Below, in pieces: positions 1-6,251 of a DNA stretch of 6,251 nucleotides (its first letter is position 1; every line of letters begins with the position of its first letter). This stretch comes from Acidobacteriota bacterium. GTDB taxonomy: Bacteria > Acidobacteriota > Blastocatellia > Pyrinomonadales > Pyrinomonadaceae. Below the pieces are notes generated by a model. The model did not search any database. It was not told the origin of the DNA and saw only the letters and a program-made list of their open reading frames with translations. A program made the translations under genes and the position numbers. Location of the stretch: the NCBI GenBank assembly GCA_020199975.1, contig JAIVJP010000321.1, forward strand, positions 1 through 6,251. Reading direction: 5' to 3'.

Positions 1-522
1 AATCTGGGCCGTTCGTCGCAGATCTTTCAAATCTGGATTCGTCCGGTGACCCCGGAGAATGGCCATTTCGTGCTGCGCGCCGCGCTCTACGAATATGACA
101 AGCTGGTGCGGGAGGGCATGACCAAGGAAGCGTTTGAGGCGACGCGGGAGTTCCTGACCAAGTACAACAACATCCTAACGCAGACGCAGGACGCGCAACT
201 CGGCTACGCTCTCGACAGCCGTTATTACACCATTCCCGACTACGTCAGCTACATGCGTGAACAGCTAGGCAAACTGACGCTCGAGGACGTGAACAATGCC
301 ATTCGCAAACATCTCAAGTCTGACGCCATACGCATCGTGATCATTACCAAGGATGCAGAAGCTCTCCGCGACGCGATCCTTAGCGGTCGACCGTCACCGA
401 TTACTTACAACTCACCCAAGCCGAAGGAGATTACGGACGAAGACGAAGTGATCGAGAACTACCGTGTCAACGTGAATCCGGAAGGTGTGGTGATCGTACC
501 GGTTGAAAAGGTGTTTGAGTGA
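1..522 (+). CDS. M16 family (insulinase-like) peptidase, C-terminal part, 5' end outside window
   Basis: This is the last 173 codons of a larger gene. The frame is open from base 1 and ends at TGA 520-522. The visible protein (NLGRSSQIFQIWIRPVTPEN... to ...VEKVFE) matches the C-terminal M16 domain style seen in bacterial insulinase/pitrilysin family proteins. It has an amphipathic 'AALYEYDKLVREGMTKEAFEATREFL' stretch split by short turns, then 'LGYALDSRYYTIPDYVSYMREQLGKLT', then 'LEDVNNAIRKHL', followed by a beta strand (IRIVIITKD). The zinc-binding HxxEH motif of active M16 enzymes would be in the N-terminal half, which is not visible. It therefore cannot be said whether this is the catalytic subunit or an inactive partner. 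The in-frame GTG at 46 is not the real start, because homology-like sequence continues upstream of it. The location is probably periplasmic by family habit, but no signal peptide can be seen here. No rho-independent terminator follows; the next structures are the REP-like hairpins from 583 onward. Confidence 0.8.
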   Translation, partial: NLGRSSQIFQIWIRPVTPENGHFVLRAALYEYDKLVREGMTKEAFEATREFLTKYNNILTQTQDAQLGYALDSRYYTIPDYVSYMREQLGKLTLEDVNNAIRKHLKSDAIRIVIITKDAEALRDAILSGRPSPITYNSPKPKEITDEDEVIENYRVNVNPEGVVIVPVEKVFE

Positions 523-540
523 AGTCTGCCTAGGTGACGG

Positions 541-568
541 CTGGCACTTGCGCCTCTCTATATATGAT
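541..568 (+). promoter_or_regulatory. Possible sigma70-type promoter at the left edge of the element
   Basis: CTGGCA at 541-546 matches four of six bases of the -35 consensus. TATGAT at 563-568 matches five of six bases of the -10 consensus, and the spacer is 16 bp. It points towards the transposase and would give a leader of about 200 nt containing all left-arm hairpins. Half of it lies outside the inferred element edge. Matches of this quality occur by chance, so this is only a candidate. Confidence 0.22.
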
Positions 569-582
569 CGGTTTTAGAAACG

Positions 583-653
583 ACTCAAGCAGTCCCGTGA
601 AGCGGACGGCTGATAGTAGCCCAGCACTTCGAGTGCTGGGCGAACGCAGAACC
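583..653 (+). repeat. REP-like unit 1 (A1 + B1 hairpins), left arm, outermost
   Basis: This is the first of three units spaced about 70 bp apart. It begins ACTCAA, then has hairpin A1 (GTCCcG-loop-CGGAC, with one extra C at about 594-596 compared with the other copies). The linker GGCTGATA leads to GTAG at 616-619 and hairpin B1 at 619-641, whose 10-bp stem GCCCAGCACT/AGTGCTGGGC closes a TCG loop. The GTAG-plus-hairpin arrangement is the known signature of REP sequences bound by RAYT transposases in enterobacteria; the match here is seen, the binding is inferred. The extra C makes the A1 stem imperfect, which suggests that this outer copy is starting to decay. Confidence 0.75.
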
Positions 654-723
654 ACTCAACTAGTCCGTGAAACGGACGGCTGACAGTAGCCCAGCACTTT
701 GAGTGCTGGGCTACACCAAAACA
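654..723 (+). repeat. REP-like unit 2 (A2 + B2 hairpins), left arm
   Basis: It begins ACTCAAC at 654, 71 bp after unit 1. Hairpin A2 is GTCCG-TGAAA-CGGAC at 663-677. The linker GGCTGACA runs into GTAG at 686-689, and hairpin B2 at 688-712 has an 11-bp perfect stem with a TTG loop. It is the closest match to the right-arm copy: the reverse complement of 1255-1331 shares the ACTCAAC start, both hairpin stems and the GGCTGACA linker. The tail after B2 (ACACCAAAAC) also has a mirrored counterpart on the right. Confidence 0.78.
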
Positions 724-755
724 AATCAACCAGTCCGTGAAGCGGACGGCTGAAT
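724..755 (+). repeat. REP-like half unit 3 (A3 hairpin only), left arm, next to the transposase gene
   Basis: This is the A module alone: AATCAACC, then GTCCG-TGAAG-CGGAC at 733-747, then GGCTGAAT. The B hairpin is missing, and the transposase ribosome binding site starts two bases later. The mirror copy on the other side of the gene (1227-1254) is also an A module without B and shares the CTGAAT end. The gene cassette is therefore framed by a matched pair of half units. Confidence 0.75.
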
Positions 756-756
756 A

Positions 757-764
757 AAGGGAGG
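757..764 (+). promoter_or_regulatory. Ribosome binding site of the transposase gene
   Basis: AAAGGGAGG-type sequence ends at 764, nine bases before ATG 774, which is strong support for that start. The Shine-Dalgarno GAGG (761-764) can pair with CCTC at 767-770 across a two-base gap. This is marginal as an RNA hairpin. Together with the A3 hairpin ten bases upstream, it places the site in a structured setting. Confidence 0.6.
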
Positions 765-773
765 CTCCTCACC

Positions 774-1226
774 ATGTCTCACTCCTACGTTAGTAACCTC
801 ATGCACTGTACCTTCAGCACAAAAGATCGATATCCGTTGATCGATTCGCAACTGGAATCAGAGCTCTGGCCTTACATAGGAGGCATCGCAAGACGGAATC
901 GAATGAAAGCACTTGTCATCGGCGGGACGTTTGATCACCTTCACGCTCTGCTGTCACTACCCTCCACCATGAGTTTTGCCAAGGCTGTTCAACTGATCAA
1001 GGGAGGTTCTTCGAAGTGGGTGCACGAGAAGTTTCCAAAGTACAGCAAGTTCGAATGGCAGGAAGGTTACGGGGCGTTCAGCGTCAGTGCCTCACAAGTG
1101 AAGAGGACGATTGCCTATATTGAGAACCAAAAGGAACATCATCGTAAGCGAACGTTCCAGGAAGAGTTCATCAAACTCCTCGACAAGCATCGAGTGGATT
1201 ACGACCTGCTTTATGTGTTTCGTTAG
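774..1226 (+). CDS. IS200/IS605-type Y1 transposase (probable RAYT, TnpA_REP-like)
   Basis: This 150-residue HUH endonuclease of the Y1 transposase family cuts and rejoins single-stranded DNA through a 5'-phosphotyrosine link. The metal-binding HUH motif is H55-L56-H57 in GGTFDHLHALLSLP. The catalytic tyrosine is most likely Y115 in VKRTIAYIENQ, followed by the family-typical EHHRKRTFQEEF (121-132). WQEGYGAFSVS (95-105) is the usual strand before the catalytic helix. Length fits full-size IS200 TnpA and RAYT proteins (about 150-165 residues), and no frameshift or lost residue is visible, so the enzyme may be active. The start at ATG 774 is supported by the strong Shine-Dalgarno sequence and by the family-like N-terminus MSHSYVSNLMHCTFSTK. 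No TnpB/IscB partner gene is present. The flanking inverted GTAG-hairpin repeats favour a RAYT over a plain IS200 element; the sequence alone cannot settle which. The stop TAG at 1224-1226 directly abuts the right inverted arm. Confidence 0.9.
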   Translation: MSHSYVSNLMHCTFSTKDRYPLIDSQLESELWPYIGGIARRNRMKALVIGGTFDHLHALLSLPSTMSFAKAVQLIKGGSSKWVHEKFPKYSKFEWQEGYGAFSVSASQVKRTIAYIENQKEHHRKRTFQEEFIKLLDKHRVDYDLLYVFR

Positions 1227-1254
1227 ATTCAGTCGTCCGCTTCACGGACTCGTT
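1227..1254 (-). repeat. REP-like half unit (A' hairpin only), right arm, next to the transposase stop codon
   Basis: On the minus strand this reads as an A module: GTCCG-TGAAG-CGGAC (plus-strand 1235-1249), then GACTGAAT. It is the inverted partner of 724-755, differing by GGCTGA to GACTGA. It starts at the base after the transposase stop codon, so its hairpin could mark or protect the 3' end of that mRNA. It has no U tract and is not a convincing rho-independent terminator. Confidence 0.72.
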
Positions 1255-1331
1255 GGTGGTTTTGTGTCGCGCCGCCCAGCACTAGAAGTGCTGGGCTATT
1301 GTCAGCCGTCCGCCTGGCGGACTGGTTGAGT
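1255..1331 (-). repeat. REP-like full unit (A' + B' hairpins), right arm
   Basis: On the minus strand this matches left unit 2: ACTCAACC, the A' hairpin at 1308-1322, GGCTGACA, then ATAG instead of GTAG, and hairpin B' at 1274-1296 (stem GCCCAGCACT/AGTGCTGGGC, loop AGA on the plus strand). The A' palindrome GTCCGCCTGGCGGAC differs from the left copies in its centre but keeps the GTCCG/CGGAC stem, and forms a perfect 7+1+7 palindrome. The G-to-A change in the tetranucleotide may weaken recognition if the GTAG rule of known RAYTs holds here. Confidence 0.75.
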
Positions 1332-1387
1332 TGTTATTAGAAACCGATCCAACTACGGCAGTCGCCCTAAACCGTTCATTCTAAGTT

Positions 1388-1405
1388 GTCGTCCGCTACT
1401 GGACT
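1388..1405 (-). repeat. Degenerate extra A' copy outside the element
   Basis: GTCGTCCGCT-ACTGGACT resembles the right-arm A' sequence GTCGTCCGCTTCACGGACT with one deletion and a couple of substitutions. The stem is largely lost (GTCC/GGAC remains). It has the same orientation as the other right-arm copies and lies about 86 bp beyond the last one, close to the unit spacing of 70-77 bp. I read it as the remnant of a further unit whose B hairpin has disappeared. The rest of 1350-1450 shows no gene or other structure I can support. Confidence 0.45.
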
Positions 1406-1450
1406 TGAAACTCTTGCACGGCGGCAGAACCAAGTCTTCAGTGCCTGATT

Positions 1451-4735
<3,285 letters not shown>

Positions 4736-4745
4736 GGGAAAATTG

Positions 4746-4862
4746 TTCTTTGTACTTTGTTCTTTGTGCTTTGTGCTTTGATTTAGCCTTGCAAGGGGCG
4801 GAATTCAAAGCTAGGCGCAAAACAAAGCAAAGAACAAAGTACTAAGCACAAAGAACAAAGTA
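4746..4862. repeat. Inverted heptanucleotide repeat array (CAAAGNA / TNCTTTG) between adaptor and pump genes
   Basis: The first arm, 4746-4780, is five perfect tandem heptads on the plus strand: TTCTTTG, TACTTTG, TTCTTTG, TGCTTTG, TGCTTTG. The second arm, 4823-4862, is the inverse: CAAAG, CAAAGAA, CAAAGTA, CTAAGCA, CAAAGAA, CAAAGTA. The arms can pair in more than one register. The best is 4753-4780 with 4835-4862, 28 bp with about two mismatches, and shorter pairings one or more heptads out of step are also possible. The loop contains a perfect 10-bp palindrome, CCTTGCAAGG (4787-4796). The array fills most of the 129-bp gap, ends two bases before the adaptor stop codon, and starts ten bases before the pump ATG. 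In the mRNA it would form a long stem between the two cistrons. Function is unknown. Confidence 0.85.
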
Positions 4863-4864
4863 AA

Positions 4865-6172
4865 TTACTCCACCACTTCGACTGCCTGGCCAGACTGCAG
4901 GTTGCCCGGATCGACAACCACTTGATCGCCGACGTTTATCCCGGCAACGATCTCGGTCCAGTCGCCATTGCGACGCCCTGTCGTGACGGGTTTTTCCAAA
5001 GCCTTGCCGTTTTGTACGAGAATTACTTTCTCGATTCCGGCGAAAGTCACGATCGCTTTACTGGGAACGGTAACCGCCATCTTTGCATCGTTTGTAACTA
5101 TTTCAGCGCGGACAAATGCTCCGGGTCGTAACTTTCCGTTATTGCGAACGTCTGCTTCTACCACCAGCATCCGAGTCTGCTGCGCGATTACCGGACTCAA
5201 CCGCATGATTTGTCCTACATAAACATTCTGGTCGCCGTCAATTGTGACTCTGACGTTCTGACCTGAACGCACGTTGCGCGCGTCGCGCTCCGGCACCTCG
5301 GCGCGCAAACGCAACGGATCCACACGCACGATGTTAACGACCGGGGCACCCGCCGCCAGATACTCACCAACACTGGCACGTTTCTCTTCTACTATCCCAT
5401 CCAGCGGAGCATAAACGGCGGTGTCGGCAAGTTGCTGACGAGCTAGCGACAATTCGGAACGGCGCTGCGCCAGGAGCGCCTGGCGATTGCGAATCTCCTC
5501 GATAGCGTCCTGGTAGCGGCTCACAGCCACCTTGTACGCCGCATCTGCGGTTTCAAATTCAGAGCGTGCCACCACACCCTGTTCGACGAGTTTTGAGGAG
5601 CGATCACGATTGGCTCGTGCCTCGTCAAGTACGGCCCGAGCCTGCCTCACAGTTCCTGTTTGTTCAGCACTAACCCTGTCGTCCCTGCCGTCAGGTGATA
5701 ACCCGAGACGTGCGCGCGCCTGAGCGAGGGCCGCTTCAGCCTGCTGCATGCGCAGGTTGTAATCCTGCTGCTCGACCTGGGCAATCACCTGCCCCCGGCG
5801 GACAACGCTACCCAAGTCGACTGTGATGCTGCGCAAACGGCCAGGAACCTTAACGCTTGCGGTTGTTTGATCGAACGCGGCCAGAGTGCCGTTAACCGTA
5901 ACTGCCTCTCCAAACGGTGTTTCTTCAACGCGCGCTGTTTTGACCTGTCTGGCAGACTTGCTGTCTCCAGGACGATTTTGACGAGAAGAGGCGGGATAGT
6001 CGCTCTTGCAGGCAATCGAAAGTAGCGCGAGAGCGACAGATAAAGCAATTCCGAGAATCGTGCGAGGCGAGTTTCTCAAATAGTTTTCACGAGACACAGG
6101 TTGGAAGATCCCTTTTCCTAACGGTTGTGACCCTAATGGAAGGGATAGTTTACCACGCACTGAACGATTCAT
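4865..6172 (-). CDS. Efflux RND transporter periplasmic adaptor subunit (membrane fusion protein), probable lipoprotein
   Basis: This AcrA/MdtA-type adaptor bridges the inner-membrane pump and an outer-membrane channel. As annotated it has 435 residues. A hydrophobic signal segment (39-54) ends at C55 in LLSIAC, an imperfect lipobox, so lipid anchoring is likely but not certain. Next come the first half of the lipoyl-like domain (about 107-138, VPGRLRSITVDLGSVVRRGQ), an alpha-helical coiled-coil hairpin rich in Ala, Arg, Glu and Gln (about 139-250), and the second lipoyl half (254-282, YAPLDGIVEEKRASVGEYL). A beta-barrel domain (about 285-358) and the membrane-proximal domain (about 360-435) follow. 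ATG 6172 has a weak AAGG six bases upstream and gives a long 38-residue region before the signal core. GTG 6097 (codon 26) would give a normal-length signal peptide of 29 residues and has AAAAGGGA 11 bases upstream, so it is a serious alternative (410 residues). The stop is TAA 4865-4867. It is the first gene of the operon with the RND pump. Confidence 0.93.
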   Translation of the reverse strand: MNRSVRGKLSLPLGSQPLGKGIFQPVSRENYLRNSPRTILGIALSVALALLSIACKSDYPASSRQNRPGDSKSARQVKTARVEETPFGEAVTVNGTLAAFDQTTASVKVPGRLRSITVDLGSVVRRGQVIAQVEQQDYNLRMQQAEAALAQARARLGLSPDGRDDRVSAEQTGTVRQARAVLDEARANRDRSSKLVEQGVVARSEFETADAAYKVAVSRYQDAIEEIRNRQALLAQRRSELSLARQQLADTAVYAPLDGIVEEKRASVGEYLAAGAPVVNIVRVDPLRLRAEVPERDARNVRSGQNVRVTIDGDQNVYVGQIMRLSPVIAQQTRMLVVEADVRNNGKLRPGAFVRAEIVTNDAKMAVTVPSKAIVTFAGIEKVILVQNGKALEKPVTTGRRNGDWTEIVAGINVGDQVVVDPGNLQSGQAVEVVE

Positions 6173-6251
6173 TTAGAGCCTTGGAAACCTGAATACGGCC
6201 TGACGGCGGCAATGCAAATTCGCAAGGTTGGGAAGGGTGGCACTCCGAGCG
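6173..6251 (-). other. Upstream region of the efflux operon
   Basis: These 79 bases lead into the adaptor gene. Apart from AAGG at 6179-6182 (minus strand, six bases from ATG) I see no operator palindrome. The only -35/-10 pair I found (TTGCAT and TATTCA with 16 bp between) matches three of six bases in each box. The true promoter may lie beyond the window. Confidence 0.3.

Larger units (their letters stand above)
566..1349 (+). mobile_element. IS200-like / REP-associated tyrosine transposase (RAYT) element with mirrored palindrome arms
   Basis: A single Y1 transposase gene (774-1226) is flanked by inverted arrays of short palindromes. The left arm holds A1 (hairpin about 592-606), B1 (619-641), A2 (663-677), B2 (688-712) and A3 (733-747). 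The right arm, read back towards the gene, holds A' (1308-1322), B' (1274-1296) and A' (1235-1249). By eye, 654-755 aligns with the reverse complement of 1227-1331 at roughly 80-85% identity plus a small indel. Outside this, GATCGG at 566 is mirrored by CCGATC ending at 1349, with diverged but alignable sequence between these marks and the palindromes, so I place the edges there. Element ends are inferred: this transposase class makes no target duplication that would fix them. The element lies between the 3' ends of two convergent transcription units, a site that breaks no gene. Confidence 0.72.

Noticed and set aside
525..545. Possible further degenerate A unit left of the element (GTGACGGCTGG resembling CGGACGGCTGA)
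   Set aside because: Only about eight bases match and no stem can be formed; this is within chance similarity.
583..755. Regularly spaced repeats (about 70 bp) suggestive of a CRISPR array
   Set aside because: The repeated part is most of the unit, the sequences between are not unique spacers, the repeats are inverted on the far side of a transposase gene, and no cas gene is present.
1274..1296. Hairpin as a rho-independent terminator for the converging genes
   Set aside because: The stem is strong, but no run of T follows on either strand (TATT on one side, a GC-rich tract on the other). It is better explained as the REP-like B' copy.
6191..6223. Promoter candidate TTGCAT-16-TATTCA upstream of the adaptor gene
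   Set aside because: Only three of six bases match in each box, which is not distinguishable from background.

Overview
The window looks like a chromosomal stretch from a moderately GC-rich Gram-negative bacterium. Lineage is inferred from protein style only. The M16 peptidase tail, the 150-residue IS200-type transposase and the RND pump with a 'GVVKKNSILQIDH' TM10 motif all resemble Acidobacteriota proteins. No rRNA, tRNA or other phylogenetic marker is present, so this is a moderate-confidence guess.

Layout. (1) 1-522, plus strand: the C-terminal end of an M16 (insulinase/pitrilysin-type) peptidase or peptidase-like protein whose start lies outside the window. (2) 566-1349: a compact mobile element. 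A Y1/HUH transposase gene (774-1226) sits at the centre of a mirror-image array of short palindromes. The order is A-B-A-B-A, then the gene, then A'-B'-A'. The B hairpins on the left are preceded by GTAG, the tetranucleotide typical of REP sequences recognised by RAYT transposases (REP-associated tyrosine transposases). A decayed extra A' copy lies further right, at 1388-1405. (3) 1451-6172, minus strand: a two-gene tripartite-efflux operon. A periplasmic adaptor lipoprotein (6172-4865) is followed, after 129 bp, by an HAE1-type RND inner-membrane pump (4735-1451). No outer-membrane TolC-like channel is encoded in the window. (4) The 129-bp gap between adaptor and pump is mostly an inverted pair of heptanucleotide repeats (CAAAGNA / TNCTTTG).

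How the parts work together. The adaptor and pump should form a proton-driven drug or amphiphile exporter with an outer-membrane channel encoded elsewhere. The transposase element lies between the convergent 3' ends of the peptidase gene and the efflux operon, where it breaks no coding sequence. Its hairpins may also shape the 3' ends of both flanking transcripts.

The most noteworthy items are the mirrored REP/RAYT element and the heptad inverted repeat inside the efflux operon. I did not find a clearly new multi-gene system.
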